Positions 21,139 through 33,744 are shown, numbered from the stretch's first letter. The stretch is 64,000 bases of DNA from Nannochloropsis salina CCMP1776 (GCA_004565275.1 SDOX01000166.1:243680-307679), one strand, 5' to 3'. Notes: generated by a model not told the origin, from the letters alone. A program made the numbers and translations.

Positions 21139-24100
21139 ATGCTTGCGCGGCGGCGCCTCCACGTCTTGGACAAACATCTCTCACTGGCCCGCAGAGGCCT
21201 CTCTACACAGGCCTCCTCGGGTGGAGTCCGCATCGATTTAGGGAGTGGGGTCCATGTCGTTAAGCGCTTTCCTCGAAATCCTGAATTGGTGCCCAGAGGG
21301 TACTTGGGAAACCTGTCTCAGCTTTCGGAGGTAAAGTAATGAAAAGTGGAAGTATACGGTGTATTCAGTGCATACGGCATAGAGGAAAAACTTGCGAGAA
21401 AATTGTTGATCTTGCGTTATATCGATCGGATGTCCAACCCGGCCTGCGCCACGTGCGGTCTTAATCAATTTATCAGTCCATATTTTTCTCTTCTTGTGTG
21501 ATAGGAGACCCTGAACCACCTCCGGTGGATGGCGCAGAAGGACCGGTTGGGCCAAGACTGTTTCCTCCTCGGGGGCCCGGGGCCTGTACGTCGCTGGCTA
21601 GCCCTAAGCTACTGCGAGCTGGCTGGTCGGGAGGTAGACTTTATGACACTGTCACGCGACACCACGGAGTCAGACTTGAAGCAACGACGGGAGATCTTGC
21701 ACGCGAATGCCCTTTTCGTGGACCAGGCCCCGGTGCGGGCGGCGCTGCATGGGCGGGTGCTGATCATCGAGGGCATCGAGAGGGTGGAGAGGAACGTCCT
21801 ACCGACCCTGAACAACCTGTTGGAGGACAGGAGCATGGCGTTGGAGGACGGGCGTTTCATCATGAAGTCCAGTGGTGAGTGCGGTAGGAGAGGGCCTGGG
21901 GGTCGTGGGTGGGATGGTGCGAGGCGTGTCAAGCCGTGAGAGACGCAGACGCCTTTGAGAGTGGGCGGGCATCAACATCACGTCCTCACGCCTCCCCTTA
22001 AATCCCCGGCCCCTGGCAGGCTACATGCAGCTCCTGGCGGCGGGGCACTCCGAGGCCGACCTCCGAACCCAGGGCCTGCTACCTTGCCACCCTGACTTCC
22101 GCGTCCTCGCCCTCGGTCTCCCCGTTCCTCCCTACAAAGGCCGCACGCTCGATCCACCTCTTCGATCCCGCTTCCAGTGTCGGGCGGTCGACTCGAGCCT
22201 GTCGGGAGACCCTCTGGGGGCTTCCACTGTAACAGGTCCTCTCCCTCGGGCGTCCTCCCTGGCTGCTCCACCGCCAGGTGCTATTCCCTCTTCGTCTGAT
22301 CCTTGCCCACACAACTTTTCTCTCGATCGATCCGCGCCGGCCGTGGACCCTCAGATCGTTACTTTCGTGGAAACGCTGCGGCAGCTCCGGGTGGGCGCCG
22401 GCGGAGGCGGGCAGGGAGTCGGCGCGAACTTCCCTATCTTTCCTGTCTGGAATCTGCCCCATCTCAACGACCTGCTGGCCCGCTTTCCTGGATGTGGACG
22501 TGGCCAGGCACTAGCGCGCACCTACCCTTACATGTATGCCGCATCGTCCCCCCTTTCGTATGAGCGGCAAGAGCCGCTGCAGCAACAACTAAGGCCTTCG
22601 TCTCCGTCCCGCCCTCGGCGCTTCAAGGGATCCAGGACTAGAGAGGGCGAGAGCAATAATAAAGGTGCGCTGATGGGTCTGGCAGGGAGGCTGGGTGTGG
22701 ACAATATGAGCGTGGGACCTCTGTTCCAGGCGGTAGAGGCAATGGTCACACACGAGGAGCCTTCGAAAGGACTATGCGCCAGACGGCAAGTGCGCCTGCA
22801 ATTTGAGGGCGGGATTGAGGCGACGGCCGAGGCCGGGGAGTTGGCCCCTTCCAATGCCCCCTTATCCCTCTACGCGCCCGGAGGTGGGGTTGCGGGGAAG
22901 GAGGAGGGGAGGGAGAGGGAGGAGTACTTCGTGGAGACCCCCACGACGAGGGCCATTCTCACGGGCATGCTCCAGGAGCACGCCTTGGGCAGAGACGTCT
23001 GCCTACTGGGCGAGAAAGGCGTGGGGAAGTCCCGCCTCGCTCAGCTGTTCGGGCATCGACTCGGGTACGTCCCGGAGGTCTTCCCTTTGTTCAGGGACCT
23101 GACGCCGCGAGATCTGCTACAGCGGCGCGGGACGGACGGGGAGGGGAACACCCGGTGGGAGGACTCCCCCCTGGTGAGGGCGGCGAAGGAAGGGAAGCTG
23201 GTGATCTTGGACGGTATCCACAGGCTGCACGCGGACACGCTGGTGAGCCTGCAGCGACTCGTCTTGGACCGGGAGGTGGAGCTCTACGACGGGACGCGGC
23301 TGGTCCTGGGGGCCGGGGAGGGAGGCGATGGGCGAGGCAGGGGGGGGGAGCCGAGGCTATCGGACGGAGGCCTGCGGGTCCTCCCCCTCCACCCGTCCTT
23401 TCGGATCGTGGCCCTGGGTCAGACCGACCCATCCCCGCTCTCCTCCGCGTCGGCTCTCTCTGTTCCCTGGCTGCAGCACGAGATCGTTCCCCTTTTCAGC
23501 TGGCTGTCGCTCCCGCCCTTGACAGCCCCCGAACACGATCATTTGCTCCACGAGGCCTTCCCTTCCCTTCCTCCCTCGCTCCGCCATGCTCTTCTGAAAA
23601 TCGAAGCAGGCCTTGGCAACCGTGAGACAGAGGGGGAGCAAGTATCCCTGTCCACCCGCCAGCTCGTGCGACTGGCTCGGGCCCTGGTGGCGGTCGTCGG
23701 GGAGGGAGGACCGGAAAGGGAGGAGCGAGCGCGGGCGACCTTGCCAGTCCTGATGCACGAGACGCTGATGACCGCGTTCGCCACAGGCCAGGTCAGAGAG
23801 GTGGTGGAGGATGTCCTGCAAAGGGCGGGCTTGAGCATGCCGAGCAAGGGCAGTCGGCGCACGCCTGATAGCAAGAGCAACGGGAGCCCCAGTGCCTTGA
23901 ACATCGAGACAACACCAGACACGGTACGGATTGGCGATGTTAGCGCTCCCCGTTGCCGTGCGCAGCAAAGGGAGCTGGTGCCCAACCCGACCCCCTTCTT
24001 TGACAACCCCCGACACGTGCAGCTGCTGCAGCGGCTGTTGGTGGACTGGATCGCCGGCGAGAAGGCCATCTTGCTCGTGGGAAACCAGGTAAAGGACTAG

Positions 24101-27100
24101 AGGGGGCCTGTGGACAGGAAGATTCGAGAGCGTCCCTGTCATTTTCTATTCTTACGTTCCCCCTTCCTCCTTTCTTCTCCCATATTGATCGTGACAGGGC
24201 GTGGGTAAGAACAAACTTGTGGACCGCCTCCTTCAGCTCCTGGATGCAGAGCGAGAGTACATCCAACTCCACCGCGACACGACACTCCACTCTCTTACCC
24301 TCGTTCCTGCGCTTATAGACGGAAGGATCACTTACGAAGACTCTCCCTTGATCCGAGCCGTCGAACAGGGCCGGGTGCTAGTCGTGGACGAGGCAGACAA
24401 GGCGCCCGCTGAGGTGGTGCTGGTGTTGAAGGGCCTCCTGGAGGATGGTTACTTGCTCTTGCCGGACGGGAGGAAAGTCATGGCGGGCACCGATCGGGAA
24501 GGTGGCATTGGGAGCGTGGGCGAAGGCACCAGCGCCCGCCAGAAGAACGGCGAGAAGGCCGTCATCCCCATTCACCCCGACTTCCGGATGATCGTGCTTG
24601 CGAACAGGCCCGGATATCCGTTCTTAGGAAACGATTTCTTCGCGACGGTGGGCGACGTGTTCGCCTGCCATGCCATTGAGAACGCCGACGTGGACTCGGA
24701 GGAGCAATTGCTCGCTGCGTACGCCCCCTCCCTCCCTCCCTCCCTCCATCGCCGCCTCGCCCTGTGCTTCGCTGACCTGCGGGAGCTCTATCTGGAGGGT
24801 GTCATCCTCTACCCCTACTCGGTCCGGGAGGCGGTGGCCGTTGTCCGGCATTTGGAGGCCTTTCCCCAGGATGGCGTGGGCGCTGCGCTGAATAACGTCT
24901 TAGATTTCGATGTTTTCTCCCAGGAGGAGACGCGGGAGATCTTGGCTCAGGTGTTTCAGTCGCGGGGCATCCCCTTGACGTCGGGGCTGGTGGTGGAGGG
25001 AAGAAGTGGAAGCTCTGAGGAGGGTAAAATACCACCGGTTGAAGTAGCGAGTCCGCAGCCTTTGCCCCCCGTGGAGGTTGTGGGGTCGTGGAAAGAGGAG
25101 AGAGGAGAAAGGGGGAAGGGGGTGGACTTGTGGGCGGAGGTGATGCAAGGGAGGGCGTGGCAGTTGCCGGCGTCCGTGTGGGGATCGTACGAGGTGGAGA
25201 CGTCGCGACTGTCGAGGTTCTCCGAGGAGGTGGCCCGCGTAAATGTGGGCAAGTGGGTGCGGGGAGGGGGAGGAGGGGGAGGAGGGAGGGGCGCGTCCCT
25301 GTCAATGGCTGCGACCAGGGGCATGGGGAGTGGCGGCGAGACGGACCTGCACGTCCTGGCCTCGGACCCCTTCTGTCTCCTATCCTTCTACGACCTGGGG
25401 GGCGGCGGGGGCGGCAGCAGGGCACTGCGGCGCCTGGAGCTCTTTCCCGGGCCTTGGGGCAGCATGCTGGATGACACTCCCTACGTCTTCCCCATTCCTT
25501 GCCCCTCTGCGGTCCCCTCCCAGGGAGACAGTGGGGAGGGCGGAGGGGACTGGGTCGGTGTTGTCTTCCCCCGTAAAAGGTACGTGCTGCTCCTGCCGGC
25601 ATCGGGAGCCCTGTCCGAAGGGGAAGCACAGCGCCTGGACCTTCCCCGACCCGGCTCTGCGTCTCCCGCGACAGCTCTCTCGCCCGCATTGGCGGCCTGG
25701 GGGGGATCGACCGCCAGCGCCTGGCGCGACATGCTGGGTGGGCGGGGGGATGCCGGGGGGGGCAAAATGGCTGAAGACGTCCGGGTGGGGGTGCAGCTCG
25801 TTGCAGAGAGCATGGGGAGCCGACGGCTCATCTATTACACTCCGGGCGAGGCGTCCCTGTCCGTGATGGATGTGGAGGGTGGGACGGGAAAGGGAGGAGG
25901 GGCAAAGAAAGGACGAGGGGTGACCGGGCGAATCACACACATCCAGCTTCGCGACCCTTGGACAGGCGACGACATTAATTTGAGGCATATAGGTGTCGCA
26001 CCATCAGGGGAGCTCGTGCTGTGGTGTCAGGGGGGAAGGGAGGAAGGAGGGGGGAGGGAGGAGGCAGTCTTTGCATTGGAGGGCCTCAGACTAGACCTGA
26101 GTAATGCAGAGGGGAGTACAGGGGGCGTAATGCACTCGGGTAAAGGAGGATTTTGTTTCGAAAATGAAGCCGATCCCATGGCCGCGTTGCGGCTGAGGAA
26201 AATTCGAGTCTCCGGGGTGCCGGCGTCGGAGGCATTCGTGGAGCAGGGCCGCGTGCTAAGCCCGACTTCGTTATCCCTTCCCTCCTTCCTCGCGCCCTCC
26301 AATTCCTCCTCCTCCTCCTCGCCGTCCTCCGCCTTTTTCACGACGGCCCCTGGGGCGTATTTCCAAGCAATAGGGCCCTGGTGCCGGGAGGAAATTAAGA
26401 CGGAGGAGGAGCGGTCCGTGTTCATGGTGCCACGAGGCATCCGAGGCGGCGATACGGGCCCCGGATGCGTCATGAGGGTTGTACAAGAGCATCCGCGCGC
26501 CCTCAAGCGCCTGGATCACCTCGTCTCCGTCCTCTCGTCCCCCTCCTCTTCCGAAACCTCCTCTCCCTCCCCCCTCTCGCCCAACTGTACCGGCAGCGAG
26601 GGCACAAGCGACAAGGTGGTAGTGGAGGTCATCGACCCCTGCGCCCGCACTCTCAGGAGCATCGTCCTGCACAGTCATCCTCCTCCCTCCCTTGCGTCTG
26701 TGTCACGCCCTCGCGGTCGCCCGCCGCGGCCGCTGCGTGCTCTTGGGATGCTCCAGGTAGGCAAGGCGGGCGGAGAGGGGGGCACGGGCCGGGTGGCGCT
26801 GCTGCTGAATGACGAGACCTTGAGGCTTGTGGAGATGGAGGAGGAGGCTCTGGAGCGACAGCAGAGGGAGTGGAAGATGATGTTTCCCGGAGGGGTTGCA
26901 GGGAAGGAGGAGATGCTTCGACAGAGGGCCACGGAGGAGGAGGAGCGGAACAAGGGAAAGCGGGAGCGTTGGGAGAAAGCGGAAGCGTCTGTGCCCAAAA
27001 CGGGGCTAGACAGGCCGAAGCACGGGAAGGAGGACGCAAAGAACGAGCCGCACGTGGGGGGCAACACATGGGCGGGGGGTACCGGCGGCAGCGACACGGC

Positions 27101-28166
27101 GGGGCTGGGGGGGCGGGGGGGACCGTACAGGCTGGACAAGGGGCACAGGGTCCACCAGGTCTCGGAGGCGATGAAGCAGCAAGTCACCGAAAGCGCGCGA
27201 AAAGAAGCGGCGCACATGGGGAGGGAAGCGTTGAAGGCGCGTTTACGGGAGATTGGCATGGTGGAGGGGGAGTGGAAGGCCTATGATGGGATCAGGGAGA
27301 GGGTGGAGGGGTCGGTGCGGCAGCTCAGGGAAATTCTGGAGGGGCTAAGGAGCCGAGGAAAGGAACGAGAGTGGGTGCGAAACCAGGCGCAGGGGGAACT
27401 AGACGACGCCAAGCTCGTGGACGGCCTGGCGGGGGAGCGACTCGTCTTCCGAAGGCGAGTGGAGGCGGCGGAGGCCGAGGAGGGCGGGGGCAGGAAAGCA
27501 GAGAAGGAGAAGCGCGGAAGGAGGAGGATGCTCTTTGTGATGGACGCGTCAGGAAGCATGTACCGCTTCAATGGGGAGGACGGGCGGCTAGACCGGATGC
27601 TGGAGGTTGCGTGCATGCTCATGGAGGCTTTTGAGGGCCAGGCCGGGGAGGAGGGGGGAGGCGAGGTGGAATACGCGATATGGGCCCACTCGGGGGACGC
27701 GCCCCGGTTGCCCTTGGTTGAGTTCGGGCGCCCACCCCGGACGCGGAAGGAGAAGCTCGCAGTCTTGGAGCGGATCGCGGCCCACGCCCAGTACTGCCAG
27801 GCGGGCGATCACACCCTGCGCGCCACGGAGGAGGCAGCGGCGGAGCTCTCCGCGTACCAACAAGCCCGAGACGGGGGAGAGGAAGAGGGAGAGGGACAGG
27901 GAAGGGGCGGGGGCTCCTACCTGTTCGTGGTGTCAGATGCGAATTTCGCACGGTACGGGATCGATCCACGCCGGCTGGGAGAGGCCCTGGTCAGGGATCG
28001 GAGTGTGCGCGGGCACGTCTTTTTGGTGGCGAGCCTGGGGGACGAGGCGGCTGCGGCCGTTCGTGCCATGCCTGTGGGGCGGGCGCACCTGTGTTTGGAC
28101 GCGGCGGCCTTGCCGGGGGCGATGAAAAGGATTTTTGTAGAGGAGTTGAAGGGGTCGATGGGGTGA
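21139..28166 (+). CDS. VWA8: VWA8: giant AAA+ ATPase with C-terminal von Willebrand A domain
   Basis: Mitochondrial dynein-like/midasin-like AAA+ protein of unclear cellular role. Four exons: 21139-21330, 21505-21874, 22020-24088 and 24198-28166, all GT-AG and in phase, giving 2199 residues against about 1905 in human. The N-terminus (MLARRRLHVLDKHLSLARRG) is an Arg/Leu-rich, acid-free presequence consistent with mitochondrial import. The first AAA module has a degenerate P-loop (LLGGPGPVRRW) and LSRDTTESDLKQRREIL, LNNLLEDRSMALEDGRF and ALGLPVPPY, diagnostic of VWA8. The second has LLGEKGVGKSRLAQLFGHR near residue 515. The third (residues near 877) has its Walker A, LVGNQGVGKNKL, split by intron 3, and Walker B VLVVDEADKAP. 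The VWA domain near residue 1990 keeps the MIDAS core DASGS. The extra length comes from Gly/Ser/Glu-rich insertions between the third AAA module and VWA. Confidence 0.93.
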
Positions 28167-28481
28167 GAGGGAGCGTGCGTGTGGGATGGAGGAAGGGAAG
28201 GTGGAGACGAGGCAATGGGCGTATGCCTGAGGGCGCACGGTAGGGGACCAAGGAGGGTTGGAAGGCAGCCTTTAAAGGCCGTTTTGGAGGGGAGGCGTAA
28301 CGATCTAGCACATTCGGGGCTTAAGCCATCGAATAGGAAAAAAAACCGCATGGCTCAACAATGAAATGTGTAGAGTGTACACTACTGTTACGTGTTGTCT
28401 TCCGAAAATGTCTTCCGCACCGCCTTTCCCTCCCGCCAGTGCCTCCCAGGACCCCCTGGGTCCACCTCCCAGGGCCGCTGG
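28167..28481. other. Convergent 3' intergenic region
   Basis: 3' flanks of VWA8 and the PPP4R1-like gene. No gene is recognised. Confidence 0.5.
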
Positions 28482-31457
28482 TCAGCACTCCTCGGTGTTG
28501 GCCCTCTCCTCTTCAACGTGGCTGAGGCGACTCCCCTCTTCATCCCTGCTTTCTCCGGTGCCCCCTGTCCCTATCGCGACCCTCTCCTCCTCCGCCTCCT
28601 CCTCCTCCTCCCTTCCTCCTCCCCCGCTGGCCACTCCCCCTCCTTCCTCACCCCTAGTCTTCCCGTCCCCAACCCCGACCCCCCTCGCTGCCCCCCCCCC
28701 CCAACCTGCTCCCTCCATTACCGCCCGGACGCCGCTAGCATCTCCCCTCTCGGTCGGGAGCGACGTGCTTCGCGCAGTCCCGCCCTTCTCTCCATCAAGT
28801 ACCCCCTTATCCTCACCCTCCTGTCCATCTTCCTCCTCCTCTTCCTCCTCCTCCTCTCGCGCGGCCTCGTGCGCCTGCTTCTCGCGCGCTAGGCTCAGGA
28901 TGGCCTGGATGCGTTCCGGGTCCGCGGTGGCGTGGATGTCGTCCAGGAGGGAGGCGGCCTGGAGGGAGGGAGGGGGGGACAGGACCGGCAGCTCCTCGCC
29001 CGTCGAGAAAGAGCGCCGTCGCCCCCCGCTTTTCAGAGTAAGGGAGAGCGGCGAGAGACAGGAGGGAGAGGGGGGCAGGGGCGGGGGCGGGGGCGGGGGC
29101 GGGGAGGCGGGAGGATGGGAGAGGAGGGAAGCCAGCTCCGGTCGATTGGCGCGGCAGTGCTCCATGCTCAGCCGCACGTCCCGATTGGCGTCGAGGAGGA
29201 GGTTGGTCAAGGCTTCTTGCAGAGGCGGCGACTCCTCCAACGCCCAGACAGGGAGGCTGGCGACGAGCCGGGCCAGGACGATGCGCACGTTGGGCACAGG
29301 GTCCTGGGCGAGGCGGAGGAGGCGAGGGAGGAGCTGCCGGTGGAAGCAGGGACGGGGGAGGGTGGAGGAGGTGGACGGCAGTGTCAGGGCCACCCGCAGG
29401 AAGAGCTGCCGCCGCAGGTAGGACTCCGCCTCCGCCATGGTCAGCAACCGACCCATCAAGGCCTCCCTCCCCCCCTCCTCCTCCCCCTCCTCCTCCCCCT
29501 TCTCCGCCCCGCCCTCCGCGGCCCCGATCTCCCCCCTCTCCTCCCGGGAGAAGGCGTCATAGAGCGGCCCGAAGGCCGGTACGGCCTCCGCCCTCACTAC
29601 CGCGACAGGGTCCTCCAGGAGGGCGAAGGCGAGGGGCCCGAAGACGGCGTGCAGGGCCCGGCCCCCGTAGAGCGGGAGGAGGCCGGGGAGCTGGCGGGCG
29701 AGGGCGTGGCGGGGGCGCCATTGCCAGGCGGGCGTGCGCGTGACCAGCTCGCAGAGGACGGGCAGGTAGGCCTGGCGCGAGGGCGGAGGCAGGTGGGCGA
29801 GGGTGGCGGCGAGGTGCTGGAGCGCCCCCATGCGCACGTCCTCAACGTCCTGGAGGAAAGCGTCCAGGGCGAAGACAAGCTCCCTCTCCACGCGTTCGGG
29901 CCCGGGGCACTGCATCAGGTCCTCGTCGCCACCGTCCCGCCCCTCCGCCCTCCCCCCCACCTCGCTCTCCACCCCTTTGCCCTTCTCATCCTCCTCGTCC
30001 CCCGGCCCCCCTGCCCAGGGCTCTCCTCCCTGCATCGGCTCGGTGCTGCCACCTTTCTCCCTCCACTCCCTATCCGCACCACACACTTCTAGCCGCTCCG
30101 CGTCGCCCGCCAAACCCCCTCCTCCCCGCTACCCCTCCGCCCCTCCATCTTCTTTCCCGGCCCACCCTCCGGCCCCGGCCCCCTCCCCCCCATCACGCGC
30201 ACCATCTCGTGCAGGGAGCAGGCCAAGGTCCTCCGCACGGTCCACACCCCGTCGCGGACCAGGCGCCCGTACGCTTCCTTCAGGAAGGGCCGCCAGCGGG
30301 ACGGGCCCACCGCGGCCATCACGCCCGGCAGGTTGTAGGCACAGTAGCCGCGCATGTCTCGGTCCAGGGTCGGGTCCCCCGTGTCGGCGGCCGCCATGCC
30401 CGCGAACATCTCCAGAAGGGCGTCCGAGACCTTAGCGGCGGGCAGGGTGCTGAGGAAGGGCCCCAGCTGCTGCATGGCTGCCTGCCGCACCAGCTTGCTC
30501 GCGTCCCCCGCCAGGCGCGTGAAGACCTCGAGGAGGACGTGGCCACGGAGGCCGGGGGAGACGGCCGCGCTCATATCGACCAGAGCCTCCGCGCAGGCCT
30601 TGCGGACGCGGTAGATGTCGTCCTTGGTCAGCCGGATGAAGGCGGGGAGGAGCCGGTCCACCGCGTCCGCCTCCCCGGCCACGCGGCAGGCGGAGTGGAG
30701 GGCCAGGGCCGCCGCCTTGCGGACCCGGAAGACGGGGTCCTCGGCCAGGGAGACGAGCTCGGGGGAGACGAACTGCGTGCACAGGTCGGGGCCTGTCGGG
30801 AGGGGAGGGGGGGAGGGGGGTGAGAGGAAGGGAAGGGAAGGAGCGGGAGGGCAGGAGAGGAGGTGGGAGGGAGCGGAGCTTGCGCGGTAAGGCTCGAACG
30901 GGGGCCCATGCGCACGCACCAAGAATCTCGACTATGTCATTGAGCAGCTTGGCCGCTGTCATCCTCAACTCCTCCTGCTCGTCGTCGTGCGCGAGCTGCA
31001 AGGCTAGGGTGAGAGCGCGCCGGCCCCGGTCTTCGGGAGCGAGGAGACTGCAGATGTGGCAAAGACTGGCGCCCGAGCTCTGCCTGACCTCGTCCTGGGA
31101 GTCATTCAGGAGTGTCTGGATTAGGGGAAGGATGCTCTCGATGATTCCTCGGTAGCCAGGCCCGTCCTCGCCCTCGGCTTCGCGGAGGCAGGCTGCCGCC
31201 ACCCCGCCAAGCTGCTCCCCCAGGTGCTGCCGGATCACCCACTCATTGTCCGTGCTCAGCGCCCGCAGCAGCGGGAAGAGGTCGGTCTGGATTGACTCGT
31301 ACGGGACGCTTTCCGCGGCCTCCGTCAGCATCTTCACGTGCACCAGACGCTGCAGGGCAATGGCGCTAGTCCCGTATTGGCGGACGCGGGCCAGGGCCCC
31401 CAGCGAGTCGTCGATGGATAGGTCCTCAAAGGTCGCTGTTTGGGGCTCCCCCTCCAT
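28482..31457 (-). CDS. PPP4R1: PPP4R1-like HEAT-repeat regulatory subunit of protein phosphatase 4
   Basis: All-helical scaffold expected to bind the PP4 catalytic subunit. Exon 1 is 31457-30920 (ATG, MEGEPQTATFEDLSIDDS), with HEAT repeats VIRQHLGEQLGGVAAACLRE and DEVRQSSGASLCHICSLL. Exon 2 starts at 30792 with PDLCTQFVSPELVSLAEDP, FRVRKAAALALHSACRVAGE and DMRGYCAYNLPGVMAAVGPS, matching the PPP4R1 block CAYSLPGVALTLG. The last part, in another frame, runs from about 30100 to 28482 with FALDAFLQDVEDVRMGALQH, RLAQDPVPNVRIVLARLVAS and LLLDANRDVRLSMEHCRANR. The join between 30200 and 29990 is unresolved: one phase-compatible option uses a donor near 30166 and an acceptor near 30002, otherwise an indel lies in the G runs. 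The final 200 residues are Pro/Glu/Gly low complexity. PP2A-A shares the fold, but the spacing favours PPP4R1. Confidence 0.8.
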
Positions 31458-31619
31458 GAAAAATAACGACGTGCAGACGATGTGTGTGGACAAGGCGTCG
31501 GGTCTCAGAGGTTGGCGTGCGCGCCCCGGGAGTGCGGCAACGTGGGGGGGATGGGCTGGCTATGTAATGCAGAGCAAGCCGCAATTCCTGGGAGCACCAG
31601 GCCTCTTGATTCCCACCCA

Positions 31620-31638
31620 GACAAGCCTTTGGCTTGTC
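31620..31638. repeat. Perfect short hairpin
   Basis: GACAAGCC, then TTT, then GGCTTGTC: a perfect 8-bp inverted repeat with a 3-nt loop. It lies about 160 bases upstream of the PPP4R1 start codon. It could be part of the 5' leader or a DNA-binding palindrome; function unknown. Confidence 0.55.
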
Positions 31639-31641
31639 TTT

Positions 31642-31724
31642 GAACGAGGCAGGCAGGCCCAAACCTGTCGTCCCTGTCCTGACAGGCGGCCTCGAGCCTC
31701 CCTGCCTGCCCAGCTCGATTGTTC
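31642..31724. repeat. Long imperfect hairpin
   Basis: GAACGAG plus GCAGGCAGG on the left pair with CCTGCCTGC, CTCG and GTTC on the right. A smaller inner stem, CCTGTC with GACAGG, is nested within the loop. The arms span 83 bases, adjacent to the perfect hairpin at 31620. It could fold in either transcript orientation; whether it is transcribed is unknown. Confidence 0.45.
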
Positions 31725-32641
31725 CGACTTGGGGCCCCACACGCCTGACCAAGGCTTCGTCCGCCCGCACGTCCTATCCGCTGCCTCGAAGACACAATCC
31801 AGTGTTTTCAGGCGCCTGATTTTGTGTTAACGATGTTTGATGGGTTTGTAAAGCATCAGTTGACATGTAAATTATTCTCTTAGCTAAGAAATGCCCGCGA
31901 TGAAGCCTGCTCGCTGCGAGCAAGGCCGCGAGGTGCAATACCAGGAAACGGACCTCAAAAACCTCCCATTCCAGAATTCACGGCATGTAGCTTGCCAACG
32001 CCTACAAGGCGACAAAGGAGGGCACCGCGACAGGGGCAACATCATTATGTACTGTGGCTGTGTGTGTCGACGGGCTCAGGGCATTTCCTCCGGGACGGGG
32101 TTCAGAGGGGGAGGAAACGGATTGAGGCGAGGAGCAGCGGGGCTGGCACAGGCGGCAACGAGACAAGAATACTAATTAAATGCGGAAACTACGTCGAGGG
32201 CTCACTGTCAGGTATCTGTGGAAGGTCTACTTTGCCACATTCAAGGCATTCGTAGGACTCTGATGACATTGGTGCTATTTTTCAAAATTTTCGTACCTTC
32301 TATTTTCTTCGTGAAGTGGACGTTGCCCAGCCAGTGACAAAAATAGCATTTGTGTTTCATTGACTTTAGAAGAGACTATGTTAAGCATGAATTAAAGAGG
32401 AATTCAAAACACTTTTCAGATGGCGGATGTCCATTTGATTTCCAAATGAGAAATCACCTGGCAAACCACTGCTTTCACGGCGTACTTCATTTTGTGAGGT
32501 TACTTTCGATGCGCCATTTGCGAAAAAACAAGGCAATTATCACAGGTGGAAATCTATCAGCAAAACTGTACACGTGCTACACCCTGGTGTAGAATCATTG
32601 AAAGACAGCCTTACTCGCTCGAAAGCTCAGATCGTGCCATT

Positions 32642-33077
32642 TCATTTGCTGCTCATTTTGTAGAGCTTTGTGTCGCCGACCTTTCTCCCGCACATGGCAC
32701 AAATTGCTTTCTGTGTCATGTTTGAAAAGAGAGGTGTGAGCTTGTGAGGTGTCCCTGCTTCGGGCCTGACGTTGTCTTATGTTTGCTCGCGCTCCCGCCC
32801 TCCCAACATTTACCTTGTATGCACACCCGTTGCAGTAATGCCGCTGCACGTCCATGATGCGCACCTTACAAATGCGACACTGCCTTCCCAAGCCTCCGCC
32901 TGCTTCCGCCAAGCGGGCCTTGCGCTTTTCCGATAATTTATTCAAGGAGGCAGAGGGACCGCTGGAAGTGGGGACACGGCCCCCGTCTTTCCCGCCCGTC
33001 ACATTGCGACTGCCTTCTTTCCACTTATCCGGGACGCAGAGTTTGCCAAGCTTCTTCTCACACGCATCGCAAACCAT
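32642..33077 (-). CDS. CRIPT: CRIPT, cysteine-rich PDZ-binding / minor-spliceosome-associated protein
   Basis: Small zinc-binding protein known in animals as a PSD-95 partner, and conserved in eukaryotes lacking synapses, where it is linked to splicing. Two exons, 33077-32814 and 32710-32642, give 110 residues against 101 in human. It starts MVCDACEKKLGKLCVPDKWK, the family signature. CRICKV and HYCNGCAYK follow, then exon 2 supplies AICAMCGRKVGDTKLYKMSS. The paired CxxC motifs (C3/C6, CRIC, CNGC, CAMC) are all intact. The intron is 103 nt with a GTAAAT donor. The ATG is directly preceded by a pyrimidine-rich acceptor-like CAG, so a non-coding first exon is likely. Confidence 0.93.
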
Positions 33078-33744
33078 CTGCCAGACGAATAAGAGAGCGA
33101 TTAGAAAAATCAGGCGCTGCGAATGTGACTTGAGAGTACGCAATCATATTTTCAAGATGACCGTCGAAGATTTTCCCCGCCATCCTTATTGCCACTTACC
33201 TCTCCCCCAGTTCAATTTGTGTCTGGTAGTTGTATTAGGGTGAGGTGGAGCTTACCGGGCTGAAGGCCTGGCAAAGTGAAAGAAATTCCCCAGTGCTCCC
33301 ACTCCTACTAGGCTTTTCCTCCAGGCGGTAATGCTGTTTTCATGACGGGCGACAGGACGGCTGTTCAGAAACATCCACAACTTTTTCAAGAAAAAACAAG
33401 CTAGAATAGCATCACATGGACATAATTGAGAATTTCTAGGGCATGACTATGGGAGAGGGGACCTTTATAAATGTGATGGAGACGTCGGGGGAGGAGGCGA
33501 TCGGACTGAGGGCGATGGAGTTGCTGTTGCTGCACAGGGGAAGGTCAAAGGGCCTCATTTCATTTCAGGCAACCTGTGCATAAGTGCTCCCTTTCACGCC
33601 ATGGTGGTGGAAATCCTGGCCGTGTCCCATTATGGGCATGTGCGTCTTCGTGATAACATGTTTTTTCCACAAACAAAACACATTACGTCGAAGTGCTAGC
33701 AGGAGGAGCGGAGTCACGCCATCCTTCCATCCGGAGAAGCAGCT
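33078..33744. promoter_or_regulatory. Divergent region between CRIPT and the UBL gene
   Basis: Head-to-head 5' flanks, probably including a CRIPT leader exon. No other gene is recognised. Confidence 0.45.

Larger units (their letters stand above)
31458..32641. promoter_or_regulatory. Intergenic region: PPP4R1 5' flank and CRIPT 3' flank
   Basis: No protein gene is recognised. Near the PPP4R1 start lie two inverted repeats, listed separately. From about 31830 the sequence becomes AT-richer and featureless. Confidence 0.5.

Noticed and set aside
24802-25689. 295-codon minus-strand frame inside VWA8
   Set aside because: Pro/Arg/Ser-rich shadow of the VWA8 exon.
28932-30092. 386-codon plus-strand frame opposite PPP4R1
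   Set aside because: Low-complexity Gly/Glu/Arg product; antisense shadow.
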